Source: Chamaecyparis obtusa
Lineage: Eukaryota > Streptophyta > Pinopsida > Cupressales > Cupressaceae
Assembly (NCBI GenBank): GCA_027943335.1
Contig: BSBK01008425.1
Coordinates: 672,001 to 736,000 of the forward strand
DNA length: 64,000 bases
Direction: 5' to 3'
Position 1 is the stretch's first letter. Every line of letters starts with the position of its first letter. The notes under the pieces were generated by a model. The model was not told the origin of the DNA. It worked only from the letters and a program-made list of their open reading frames with translations, and searched no databases. Shown here one piece after another: positions 11,937 to 22,779 of this stretch. A program made the position numbers and the translations under genes.

Positions 11937-14900
11937 ATGAAGGAATTAGAAGAAATCATGGATGTTTCTTTAATACACAATGTCAAAGATAAGAATAGAC
12001 CTAAGTTGAAAAGGGAACTAGTAGAACCCTTGGAAGATGATCCTAGGTTAGGTTTATCATCCGTACCAGACAGAGTTTTACACCTAGAAAATGTCAGAAG
12101 TTATCTCGGATTCAAACTAGAGACTGTCAGTGATAGTGATTTCACAAATGAATATTAGAAGATCTACAATCAGGATATGACACTGAAAGAAGGTTTTGAA
12201 TATTTGGAAGATAATGAAATTGTTAAGTATTCATTATAGTATGAATTTGATAATGAAGAATGTACTAAGATTATCTTAAGTAGAATTCATAATGGGAAGT
12301 TTTGGTTAGAAGATAGAGTGATAGATATCATAGCTAATTTGATTCATGAAGTCACTAGATTATCTAAAATTGGAGCCATTCCTTTGAATGAGAAAAACAT
12401 GAGGAAAATAGTCATTGATAACAGAAATTCATCCTATAATGGTAGAGGAATTGTGATTAGTAAGATCAAACAAGATGATGTCAGATACTTATGCAAGATC
12501 CTAACCACTAAGTTTTGTGTAAATTCAAGAGAGGATGACATGGTAGCTAGAATGATACATGCAACTAATCTAATGTGTGTTGACAAGGTACAAGTTGATA
12601 TGTGTGAAATTTTGAGAATTCAACTGTTTGAAAACTTGGAAAAGATTAAGAAAACTAAATATACACAGTTTAGGTTCTCATCCTTAATCACCTATATGTT
12701 TTTTCATATATTGAGAAGATTTCCTTACACCATTGGAAATGACTGGAATGATGGCCAAACTACAATGGAAAGGATTAACCTTGTGTACATAAGGCATGTT
12801 ATTGACAAGGTAAATGAGAGTGTAGTACTGATAATCAAGACATTTCAGGATATAGTATCTAGCAGATCAAGGATCCCAAAGTCTCTTGTGGAAAAGTATA
12901 AAGATGATATATGTTTTATGGTGGATACTAACTTTACCTACATTGAAGCAGTAGAACCTAGAACAAAATTCATAGACCCTCTTGGCTATGAGATATCTGA
13001 GGTAGAGATAGAAGAGTATGTTTGTAGGTTACTTAAGTGTAAGTTGGACACTTAGTGTAATAGGTTTGGAACCTTTGAGGAGAACTTCAACTCCGCAAAG
13101 ACCTTACTTGAAGAGAAGCAGTCTAAGAAAAGAGTTGAGAGTACCATAAAGAAAATCCTAAAAGATACAGGGATGATAGAGCATGAATTTTTAGTAACAA
13201 AGCAAGAAACAGCAGCAATCAGAGAGAGTGGACAAAAAGAAGTTTTGTCTATTCCACCTTTATCATCAATTGTAGCACAACAGGAAGAATCACAAGTTAA
13301 GGTGAAAGTGGAAGAAATTGAGAAGGATGAAGAAGCAAAGATATCCACTAGATCCACTTCCTCCATAGCTAGCAAAAGAGTAAAGGAAAGTGCTACTGGA
13401 CCGGGAAAGAGACAAAAAACTTTATTGCAACCAGTTCCAAGAAAAATTGCAGAAATCAAAGATGATGGAACTTCTATTAAGAAGAAAGCTTGGAAACCTA
13501 AAGTTGAGAAGCTTAATGAGAAGATGATTGAGGATGGAGACTTTACAAGAATGAATAAGTACTATGATCTTTATGATTATGCAGAGAGAGTTAATTTGGA
13601 GAATGCAGTAGTAAAGCATATGATTTTTTCTAATAAGAAGTTTGATACAATTCAAGGTCAGATACCTGATGATTTGTATAATAAACTTGTGAATAGGAAG
13701 AAGGGAGAAACAGAAGAAGACACAACTATTAGAGAAAAGCTTGTAAGGAAGCTTTGTGTAGTAAAAGATGAAACTCATTTTAGTCAGATCATGAAAGCCT
13801 TAAGCACCCATCTGAGAACCAAAGGGAGAACCATTCAGATTATGGGAGGTAGATATGAAGAAGTTAACTCAGAGATAGAGCAAGAAATAATCAAGGTTAT
13901 GTCAAAAAATGTTGGAGAACCATTAGTTGCAGCAGAGCAAGTAGGAGTTACAGAACAAGAGGACATTCCCTCTCCTCTAGCCATTAACATTGAAGATGAA
14001 ACCATGAATGTAGAAGGAACAAAGATCACCTTGGATACTGATGATAATGCATTCAAGAATCTAGAAAACATTATTGACAATTTGGCCTTTGAAGAGTAGG
14101 AAACTAAAAAAGTAGAAGAGAAAGCAGAAACCACTGTTATAGAACCCTCAGTGATAGAAAACAAGTACCCATTCCCACTAAAGAAGATATCAGTCTTACT
14201 CCTAAGACTGGAAAGAAGAATCAAATTGGATCTATGATTGAGCACTTGGGAAAGGAAGTAGATGATGATGATTAGTTGGAATTGATCACATCCTTGAACA
14301 AAATCATTGGCAAGAACAAGAAAGTGAAAAGTCTTGAAGGATGGCTAAAGGAACTTACTGAGAAGTTACAAAGCATTGTAACTACACAAATTGTAGAACC
14401 TGACCCTTTGGAGAAAGAAAAGAAGGTAATGAGCACTTTTGACAATGAATTCACAACTCTATCTGATATTGAAAAAGTGAAAGCATAAGCAACCTATGAG
14501 GCCAGAATGCTTTTGAACATTAGCCAGAATATCAAGAATGATATCAACAATCTTGATATCTATATAAAGGACTTGAGGAAAAACTTGGAAATAGGAAAAT
14601 CTTTGTACATCTAGTGTACAAAAATAGAGACCTTGACAGAAGAAGAAGATAAGAAGATGACATTGAAGGAAGAAGAAATTCTGAATGAAACTAACCTTCT
14701 TTTAAGCCCCAATGTGAAGGTATTTGATGTTGAGAAGAAAATTCATAAGTTATATGATGAAATCAGAGTTTTGCAAGATGAGAGAGACAGAAAAATGAAA
14801 AGATTCACTCTTTTGAGAGAGCACACCTTTATGAAGTTAAGCATTATTGAAGAGCAGTTGGAAGAATGTCTTTCAGCTAAGACATCTTTTCAAAAGTTTA

Positions 14901-14998
14901 ACTTTGAGAACCTCCAATCATGTGAAATAGCATCTTATGGATTGAGCGCACTACTCAATGTGGAAAATTCCATTAAGAAATCATGGGAGAAGGAGTGA
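11937..14998 (+). pseudogene. NA-A ORF2: long conserved retroelement ORF of unknown function
   Basis: One frame runs 11937-14099 with only three stops (12156, ~12237, 13053) and continues after a frameshift near 14100-14270 to 14998, ~1000 codons in all. From N to C: a D/E-rich start; a region with I-I-A-N-L-I-H-E-V-T-R-L-S-K-I-G and R-E-D-D-M (~12320-12560); a helical block C-E-I-L-R-I-Q-L-F-E-N-L to V-E-P-R-T-K-F-I-D-P-L-G-Y-E (~12600-12990); a Ser/Lys/Glu-rich linker with a nuclear-localisation-like basic patch (~13370-13440); a second conserved block with H-L-R-T-K-G-R-T (~13810); and a C-terminal coiled coil. The NA-B minus-strand ORF (29634-32125) aligns along most of this length. It has no pol motif. 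It resembles the extra ORFs of plant retroelements; the function is unknown. Confidence 0.72.
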
Positions 14999-15329
14999 GA
15001 AGCTATAAAGATTGATTTTGTAGATTGTGTTGCAAGCCTACCAGCTTTGCAATAATGAATTAAGGTATAATCTTTTTTGATACAGTTTTGTAACCCTCCT
15101 TACCTTTATTTTGTCATTGTTGTCAAAGGGGGAGAGATATATAGCAAAAAATTGATAGTATATGATAAGGATTGATACTCTTAGGGGGAGTACTATATTA
15201 GAGATAAGATTTTTGAGGAGTTATAAGGATAGTATATATATTTTATACTATGGCCACAATTTTGAGATTTTCAAGTTGTACACTTAGCCAATTTTCTCAT
15301 ATGTTGCCACCAATGACAAAGGGGGAGAT
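14999..15329 (+). other. NA-A 3' untranslated region with three polypurine tracts
   Basis: Three GGGGGAG tracts occur: CAAAGGGGGAGAG near 15125, TTAGGGGGAGT near 15181, and CAATGACAAAGGGGGAGAT ending at 15329, directly before the 3' LTR. The last is the plus-strand primer position. The same multi-tract layout is seen in C1, C2 and C3. Nothing coding is seen here. Confidence 0.8.
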
Positions 15330-16341
15330 TGTTGGAAATTTGGCTGAGTTGATTACATAGATGTTGTCATTATGGAAAAATAGGATCCACATGAAGATCA
15401 CATAGGTCAGAGAGCTAGTAGGACAGAGCGCATTGCAAAATTGTCTAAGTGTGAGATAATATTTTTACTAGTGAACCTGGACATAGTTTTTGTTTGTGAT
15501 GTTGATTGGAGTAATTTCAATACTTGAGCACTTGAACATAGACTCTATGATGACTATTGATCACCCATATTAGAGCACAAGTCATTACGACATGTACTGA
15601 AGAAGTTATGATAGTTTTATCGAAGACAACGTTAAGCTGATAGGACAGAATATGAAGACAAAATTAGTAAAGAGTTAAGGGATTATTTTGTTTATCAAAA
15701 TAATGACTTAACAATATAAAGGGATGAAATCTTAGATGTTAACTCTTGGATAAATTTATTTGTATAAATGTAATTTTAATTGTCAATAAAGTATAGTAGT
15801 GATGTGATGTAATGAAGTAGTGACATGATGCAAAATATATGATGCATATGTAATAGTGATAGTGAAAGAGTAGGGAAGAGATATTGATGCAAGCAGTATA
15901 AGGTTATGTACCTTAACCTATTTTTGTAATCAGTGTATATTGTACATTACTTGTTTGGGCAGTGGGCTCATCTGGTAATCACATTTTGTACTGCCAACTC
16001 CTAACAGGGTTGAGGCTTCTAACGAGGCCTATAGTCCCTTAATCAGGACTGACACACTATATGTTTGTAATAGACTCCTAACAGGGTCAACATCCTTAAT
16101 AGGATACTTTTGATTAGTGGATCTTTGTGGGTACCATCCCCACTGGGGTTTTCCCTTGGCTAGGGTTTCCTCAAGAACAAATAATGTGTTATGAGTTCTT
16201 TAGTTTTATTGCTATGCATGTTGTTTAGCTTCTTATGTTATGCATGTATAAAGATAATCTATTATATCCATAATTGGGCAAAAGATAAAGTTTGTAGAAT
16301 AATGATTCACCCCCCCCTCTCAGTATTTCCTATTTCTAACA
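15330..16341 (+). repeat. NA-A 3' LTR
   Basis: A full-length partner of 9146-10156 with the same TGTTGG start and CTAACA end, followed by the TSD AGTTT at 16342-16346. The C-tract in U5 is slightly longer than in the 5' copy. Confidence 0.92.
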
Positions 16342-16346
16342 AGTTT

Positions 16347-16503
16347 TAGACATAGTGGGTTGGTCCTTATGAAATCAGCCAAGTCTTCGATAATTGAGCA
16401 GTGTAGCTAACAATGATCAATCCAGTAAGATTCAAGTTTCTTTTGAATGGACATCATTTGAAATTGTATAAAAAACCAACCAACAAAGAGGAGTTTCGGT
16501 AGT
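16347..16503 (+). pseudogene. G1 integrase C-terminus, resumed after NA-A
   Basis: Directly after the second AGTTT the frame gives W-V-G-P-Y-E-I-S-Q-V-F-D-N and then F-L-L-N-G-H-H-L-K-L-Y and K-E-E-F. This is the GPF/Y-type integrase C-terminal module found at the pol end of many plant gypsy elements. Two stops interrupt it. Its position exactly behind the target duplication confirms that NA-A split G1. Confidence 0.82.
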
Positions 16504-17337
16504 AGTTCATGGATGAAGAGTCAACCGGTTATCCTGCAACTATAGATGTTGGGCCTAGTGTCTGTTACTCTTCAATCTAACAATGTTTCTCAAGTCATAA
16601 TAAATATTTCCACTCTCCATGGAAGTAATTTTTATTCACAATAAATTTCCATATTATGAACCATTCTTCTTCTGCCATGACTTCCATTTATCGCCGCCTT
16701 TTTTCTCATCACTCTAATCTATGTGTCATGCTGGTAGTTTCATTTATGATTACCATGAGTGACATGTAAGTACAAGATAAACACTTATTTAATTTTGATT
16801 TCATTCATTAATTATTTTGATTCTCATTAATTAGTTATATATTTCATGGCTCCTCATACATGTCAATTTATGGAATAGAGGGACCTATTGCATTGTTTAA
16901 GTTGGGGGGGGGGGGGTCATGGCAGTGTGAAATTACACACCTTGTCCATGTCATTCTTTTTCCCAGTTTTTTAGACCCAGTCATCATTTTGTGAATATTG
17001 TGAAATGTGTGAGTAATTTGAGTCATTATTGTCACATTCTTCTAAATATTTTCAACGTAATTTGAAAGAAATGATATGAAATTTTAATCAAATTACCAAT
17101 CTCAAATAGTACTTATTCTTTTATCACCTTCTTCAAAAATATCTTATGTGGTATTCATTAAAAAGTTATCAGAGGTTGAAATAGTTGTAGAGTAAGGGTT
17201 AAGAGAGAAATTGTAGATAGTTGAGGGTACAAAAAATTTGCATAGACTGATCCAACAAGGGAAGATTTGCAAACATAAATAGGGAATTTCACAAAGATTT
17301 TCTGGGTAATTTTGAGTTGAGGGAAGAATAGTTAGAC
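16504..17337 (+). other. G1 spacer between pol and the extra ORF
   Basis: About 830 bases of AT-rich sequence without a recognisable frame. It includes a 13-base G run at 16904-16916. It may be an untranslated leader of the extra ORF or, if G1 resembles G2, the beginning of a long LTR; I cannot decide. Confidence 0.5.
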
Positions 17338-18805
17338 ATGGGTGGACAACCTATCAGGCATGAGCCTACTATACATGAGATGTTGTTACAATATCCCAGG
17401 TGTAGGAAGATATTCTAAGACTGCAGATGGCTTGACTACTTCCTCAAACTCACTAGCTATGATGATACCATAGCACATCAATTTTTAGATTCACTTTGAG
17501 ATGATGTATTCATTTTAAAAGGATTAAGGGTTGAATTATCAGAGGAAATCATAGATGAAGTGATGGGTTACCCTTTGATGGAGAAACATATCCTAAAAGA
17601 AAGGATGCCCATTTTGCAAGGGTGAAATTTACTTTGTATACGGACCCCCTATTGGAAGTAGACAAGAAGCAGGGTACCAAGGGACTATCGTTGCCACAAG
17701 ATTATATTGAAATTGTGACATATATTATGAAGTATCTCACTTGTGAGGTTCAAAAATCATATCTACACTCCATTCATTTTAATCTTCTCATCCATCTTAG
17801 ACATGCAAATAGACCTATAAATGTGCCTAACATTCTCTACAATTTACTTATTATAAGTGCGTCTATGGTTTAAAAAGGTACACATCATTTTGGTTCACAT
17901 CATTTCTTGATAAACATTACTATAGAGAGGGATCTTAGAGAAGTTTCTCCCATGTTTTGGGAATTATTTGTGAGAATCAATAGGTTTAAGCAGGAAGATG
18001 TAGGACCTAGGAGGACAAGACTATACCATAGGGTTACAACTAGTGAAGAAAATCTAAAGGTTAGGGAAGGCTCTACCTCATTCTAGGCCAATCTTGAGGA
18101 ATATGACTCCTTTGACATTGGTGGCAAAAAATCTATGGTCACTAACCCTATGACCGAGACAAACATTGAAGAAAACATACCTAGGGAATCCTGTGAGATT
18201 CCAGAAACTTCCCCTTTCCAACCCCAAGAAGAGATACCTTCACAAGATCCTATAAGGACTAGGTCATCTAGTACAAAGGATAAAGGGAAGAGGAGGATTG
18301 TAGAAGAAGAAGAATCAGAGAGGGAATCTCTTGCCAAAACTACTCCACCATGGAAAAGAAAATTTGTGACTAAGAAATCTCCTACAACCACTACCTCTAC
18401 AACCAAGTCTTCACATAAGAAACCCAAGAAAAAAAGAACTATTGAGGATGTGGTAGAAACTCCTACAACTTGAATCCATAGGCTAAGAGAAAAAGTACAT
18501 AAAACAACCTTTTCTCCTAAAGGCTGAATTTTAACAATAGAATCTTCTGAATCAGTGGGAGCAGAAGAATTTTCTGATAAAGAAAAGGGTGAAATTCTTG
18601 AGCAAAGGGTGAAATTCCTAAGAAAAGGGTGAAATTACTAAGACAAGGCAGGATGATGTGATAATAGAGGAATATTCCCTGGGTAATGAAGTATTTTTTG
18701 TTGATGAAGATGTTTTTGAAGGTGGTGAAATGACACCTAATGTACAAGCTAATCCTGATGCTGAAATTGTTTTTGAGGATGGTAACACACCACCAATTAT
18801 TCCAT
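17338..18805 (+). pseudogene. G1 extra 3' ORF (plant retroelement aORF)
   Basis: An ATG at 17338 opens a region encoding, across one frameshift (~17620) and several stops, a protein with Y-D-D-T-I-A-H-Q-F-L, then E-E-I-I-D-E-V-M-G-Y-P, then a helical block (I-V-T-Y-I-M-K-Y-L-T-C...L-L-I-H-L-R-H), and a C-terminal Lys/Ser/Thr-rich tail with basic clusters (~18240-18470). This arrangement resembles the extra ORF found 3' of pol in some plant gypsy families and often labelled 'putative plant transposon protein'; its function is not known to me. The basic tail suggests nuclear or nucleic-acid association (inference). It runs into H1 at 18809. Confidence 0.62.
18583..18643 (+). repeat. Three-copy tandem repeat in the G1 extra ORF tail
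   Basis: The unit AAAGGGTGAAATTCCTAAGA (20-21 bases) occurs three times in a row with 1-3 differences between units. It lies in the acidic/basic tail of the G1 extra ORF and changes phase slightly between copies. Confidence 0.75.
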
Positions 18806-19707
18806 AGGTGTTAATACAAGTTTCATTACTAAGAGGGGAGGGGTGAATCATTAATCAAAAAATTTACTAAATTCAAACTCTTTAAAATTTATGCACCAAA
18901 ACATTCAACAACTAATAAAAATAGAAACTTTCAAAGCATGAATCCAGAAATAATCAATCACTTAATGAAGACACCATATTTTTATTGTGGAAACCCAAAT
19001 GGGAAAAAACACGGTGGGAGTTGGTACCCACTATATTTTTACTCTTATAGAATACACCCTCTAAGGAGCTTACCTTATTAAAGGTTTACAAAAGCATTGT
19101 TAGGTGCTACCTAGTTAAGGGATTTGCCTTTAGATCTATTAGGATATTTTCCCTATTAGGATTAGCCTTGTTAGAGGAATTTAAAAATTCAATATGAATG
19201 CCACCCTGTTAGAGGATTTACAATAAAGATCTCTTAGAATCCACTCCATTAAGGGATTTCACTTTTAAAATGGTTAGAAAGAAATAGATAGAATAATCTA
19301 TGAAATTGCACTAACTCTACATGATCTGGTCCTAGTAAGCTCTAAAACTCTTCTCCACACACTATAATCTTCCCTAGCTTGATCGCACTTGATTCCTTCA
19401 CTTTCTTTGTCAAAAAATCCTTCTGTAATTTGCAATCAACAAATAACTTATTTTTCAACTTTCCAATATATATATTTTCTTCCACCAACTTAAAATAAAA
19501 CCTAGATCTAAGAAATGAATGATATAGATCATATTAGGTAAGATATAATGTATCTAACAATTCATAAACCATTTTTCTATGACTACATCATCTCCCACAT
19601 GGATTTCACCTTGGAAATTGAACCATCTTCAAAAACTTGTTTGACCAAAAGAAAATTCTTGAAGAATCCACCTCAAACACATACCTTGGTAAATGTGATG
19701 TCAAATA

Positions 19708-20869
19708 TGTTAGAAAGTAAAGTCCACGAAGATAACTGAGATGGGGGGGGTGAATCAGTTATCAGATAATTATAACTTTTATCAACTTCAAGAACATTAA
19801 ACCATGTAAGCAATATAATTACCAACCATAGAAAGATATTCATACACAATAACACAATGAGACAAGATATGTTGACTAGGGAACCTCTTGATCAAAGAGT
19901 AAACCCCGATGGGAATGATGCCCACAAAAGATGCACTAATATGAATATTCCTTGTGAAAGGATGGACTTTGTTAGGAGTCTTATGAAATAAATTTAGTAC
20001 ATATGAATCGCTGTTAGGAGATTTTGAATCCCTGTTAAAAGATTCTAACCCTGTTAAGAGTTATGGAAGACAGAACGACCCACTGCCCAAATAGCTTCAG
20101 GGTAAGATCACTGAACACACTATCCAAATAATATTTGTATTAATCAATAGAATAATATGTTACCTCTTCTCTGACTATGCCAAACCGCACTGACTGTTAC
20201 ACCAGATCTCAATTTCATATTTCTGTACTTCGCATGTCTTCCTTCACAATTCACTTTCATATTTAGCTCTTTTCTTAACTTCATATTCATACACTACTAT
20301 CCTCTTCTACATTACAAGAAGGAAACACATTCCTTCCTTTATACCACACTCAAATAATTACATATGAGTTGGCATACAATTACAAAATAAAATTTTCCCC
20401 ATGCTACATCAAAATTACACAAAACTGTCAGCTTCCAAATACAATAAATCTTCATTCATGTGACCTCAAAGTTTGCACTATCATCCACATCACTATCAAT
20501 GTGTCTTCAACTTCCCTTTAACTGCAAAAAACTAGATTCCATCCCGATTAGGAGATATCATCCGATTTCCACAAACTGCTACTCAAGAACACTGCCTGAA
20601 TACTGCTTCCACCAAAATGCTCATAACTTCCATGAATAAAAGAATTACTATCTGGGCTCTTAACCATAGACATATAGCATATCAAAGAGTATATCCTTAA
20701 AATCACATAGCTCCAACTATAATAACCCATGTGCGCTAATTCAAACTCTATTTGCTTCTCTGCAAGTCTCTAGAAGATCACTGTGTTGACATCAATGACA
20801 ATCATAGTCATGAATGAAAAAACAACTGCTACAAAATTGCTGCCAAACATTTAGCATTCATTCATAACA
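19708..20869 (-). repeat. C1 3' LTR
   Basis: It starts TGTTAGAAAG and ends CATAACA; an eight-base G-tract lies in the U5 end. The AAATA duplication precedes it at 19703-19707, and the polypurine tract of C1 follows on the right. Confidence 0.92.
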
Positions 20870-20883
20870 ATCTCCCCCATTGG
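20870..20883 (-). other. C1 polypurine tract
   Basis: ATCTCCCCCATTGG is the reverse complement of CCAATGGGGGAGAT, abutting the 3' LTR. Two further tracts of the same kind lie at about 21028 (CTTCTCCCCCATTG) and 21148 (ACTCCCCCATAG), a spacing shared with C2 and C3. Confidence 0.85.
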
Positions 20884-21232
20884 CATTGATGGCAACATAC
20901 TTGAAAAAAACATCCAATGTTCCAAAAATCCAATACTACAACACTACTGCTTCAAATCCTCTTCATCAATCAAATCTTGCTTTGTTTTCCTGTTCAGATA
21001 GTACAAATAGATTTTTTCATGTACACTTCTCCCCCATTGACATCAATGATAGAAATTTCATCACTATGTCAACAAAAAATCCAATGTCAAAAGACACTAT
21101 TCAGAAAATACATTCACTAGAGTCCTCATGACTCAACTCAGATACACATACTCCCCCATAGAGGAAGTACCAACATCTAGTCCAAAAGAAAGATAAGGCT
21201 CATATACCACTGGATGGATGCAACCAACTGCA

Positions 21233-21898
21233 TCACTTCTCAAAAGTAGGCTGGGGTATAATCCCAAGCATACCTCTGAGATACTCAAATGTATCCTTAG
21301 GGAAAGGCTTTGTAAATATATTTGCTATCTTCTCCTTTGTGCTTATGTACTCAAGTCTGACTTCCTTCTTAGCAAATTTCTCTCTTACAACATGATACTT
21401 GATATCTATATGCTTTGTCTTAGAGTGTAATACAAGATTCTTAGACATACTAACTGTGCTGGTGTTGTCACAATGTATGACAATAGGCTCAACAAACTTT
21501 ATTCCAATATCCTTCAGCATTTGCTTCATCCAAATTATCTGGTTACAATTGTTTGCTACTGCTACATATTCTACTTCTATTGTGCTCTGTGAGATACAAT
21601 TCTGCCTCTTGCTTAGCCAAGAAACCAATCTTCCTCTAGGGCAAAATGCTCCACCACTGGTGCTTTTCTTATCATCAACACTTCCTCCACAATTAGCATC
21701 TGTATATGCACATAGGGTAAAATCATCATATTTTTCATACCAAAATCCATAGTCCATTGTGCCTCTTAAATATCTCAATATCCTCTTTACTGCTGTATAA
21801 TGTGATTCTCTAGGTTCAGCTTGAAATATTGCTACAATTCCAACTAAATGTGCTATATCAGGTCTTGTATGTGTCAAATATTGTAGTCCTCCAATCAT
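21233..21898 (-). pseudogene. C1 RNase H domain
   Basis: An open minus-strand frame of 221 codons starts with M-I-G-G-L-Q-Y-L-T-H-T-R-P-D-I-A, the junction of RT with copia RNase H. It then has R-I-L-R-Y-L-R-G-T, C-A-Y-T-D-A-N (first catalytic Asp), S-T-I-E-V-E-Y-V-A (Glu), H-C-D-N-T-S (Asp) and H-I-D-I-K-Y-H. The catalytic set is intact here and the frame is uninterrupted to its natural stop, so this is the best preserved part of C1. It degrades the RNA strand during reverse transcription. Confidence 0.88.
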
Positions 21899-22755
21899 GG
21901 ATCATTAATTATTTTGTTCTACTGCAGGAGTCTCATCTGTGCTAGATAACTTATGTTTAGTTGCCATAGGTACTCCAACTATTTTACAATTCTCCATTCC
22001 AAATATTTTCAACAAGTCATTTAGGTACTTTGTCTAACTTACAAAGATACCATCATTGTTCTATGTTATCTATAATCCCAAAAAGTATTTCATTTTACCA
22101 ATCATACTCATTTCAAATTTAGTCTTCATTTCATCAACAAATTTGTCACTAGCTTCATCTTCTCCTCCAAAAATAATGTCATCAACAAAAATAACTATAA
22201 CCAACAAACCATTTTCAATTTCTTTTGTGTATAGATTTCTATTAGCTATTCCTTTTGTAAATCTCAACTTTAACAAATACTTTTCCAATCTTGCATACCA
22301 TGTTTTAGGTTCTTGTTTTAGTCCATATAAAGCTTTATTCAGTTTACATACCATATCTCCTTCTTGAGTCAAAGGAAAACCTTCAAGCTCCTCAATGTAG
22401 ACTTCTTCTTCCAATTCTCCATTCAAAAATGCTGACTTCACATCCATTTGATATACTTTAAATTTCTTATAAGCTGCATAGGCCAAAAACATTCTTACTG
22501 CTTCAATTCTTACAACAGTTGCAAAGGTTTCTTCATAGTCAATTCCTTCTTGCTATGAGTATCCCTTACATACCAATCTTGCTTTGTTTCTTACTACTTC
22601 TCCTTGTTCATTCATCTTGTTTTTGAATACCCATTTAGTTTGAATAACATTCTTGTCTTTAGGTCTAGGGACCAATTCCCATGTCTTGTTCTTTTCAATC
22701 TAATCTAGTTCTTCTTTCATAGCATTAGTCCAACTTTCATCTTCACAAGCTTCAC
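21899..22755 (-). pseudogene. C1 reverse transcriptase
   Basis: The minus-strand frame reads from [11 protein letters not shown] (~22680) through [30 protein letters not shown] and the F-V-D-D-I-I-F-G catalytic box (~22185). Stops fall at ~22555 (TAG, Gln in C3), at two TAGs near 22062-22076 and at 22034-22036 (TAG). The 22034 stop is shared with C3 but is CAG in C2. A-T-V-V-R-I replaces the usual A-P-V-A-R-I. Confidence 0.85.
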
Positions 22756-22779
22756 TAGTAGTTTTAGGTTCAATTTGAG

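Larger units (their letters stand above)
9146..16341 (+). mobile_element. NA-A: complete pol-less LTR retrotransposon
   Basis: Two direct ~1.01 kb LTRs (9146-10156, 15330-16341), both TGTTGG...CTAACA, are flanked by the 5-bp duplication AGTTT (9141-9145 and 16342-16346). Inside are a perfect iMet primer site, a coiled-coil/zinc-knuckle ORF1, a ~1000-codon ORF2, and a polypurine tract. No protease, RT, RNase H or integrase motif can be found on either strand, so the element is non-autonomous (LARD-like). It is inserted in the G1 integrase. The two LTRs differ at roughly 25-30 positions in their first ~340 bases by eye, mostly transitions, so it is not recent. Confidence 0.88.
4473..18808 (+). 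mobile_element. G1: Ty3/gypsy relic, interrupted by NA-A
   Basis: This is a plus-strand gypsy element read from gag, protease, RT, RNase H and integrase (4838-9145 and 16347-16503) to an extra 3' ORF (17338-18805). The order RT-RH-IN and the absence of a chromodomain place it in the non-chromovirus branch; the RT/RH style looks closest to the Athila side, which is a judgement by eye. No LTR was found: the left edge abuts E0 and the right edge is cut by H1 at 18809. Several frameshifts and many stops show it is old, probably the oldest layer here. Confidence 0.75.

Noticed and set aside
13173..14099. 308-codon ORF as a host gene
   Set aside because: It lies between paired LTRs with a TSD and matches NA-B ORF2, so it is retroelement sequence.
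16904..16916. 13-base G run as a quadruplex or regulatory signal
   Set aside because: A single homopolymer gives no evidence of function and such runs vary in length here (8 to 13 in the two LTRs of C1).
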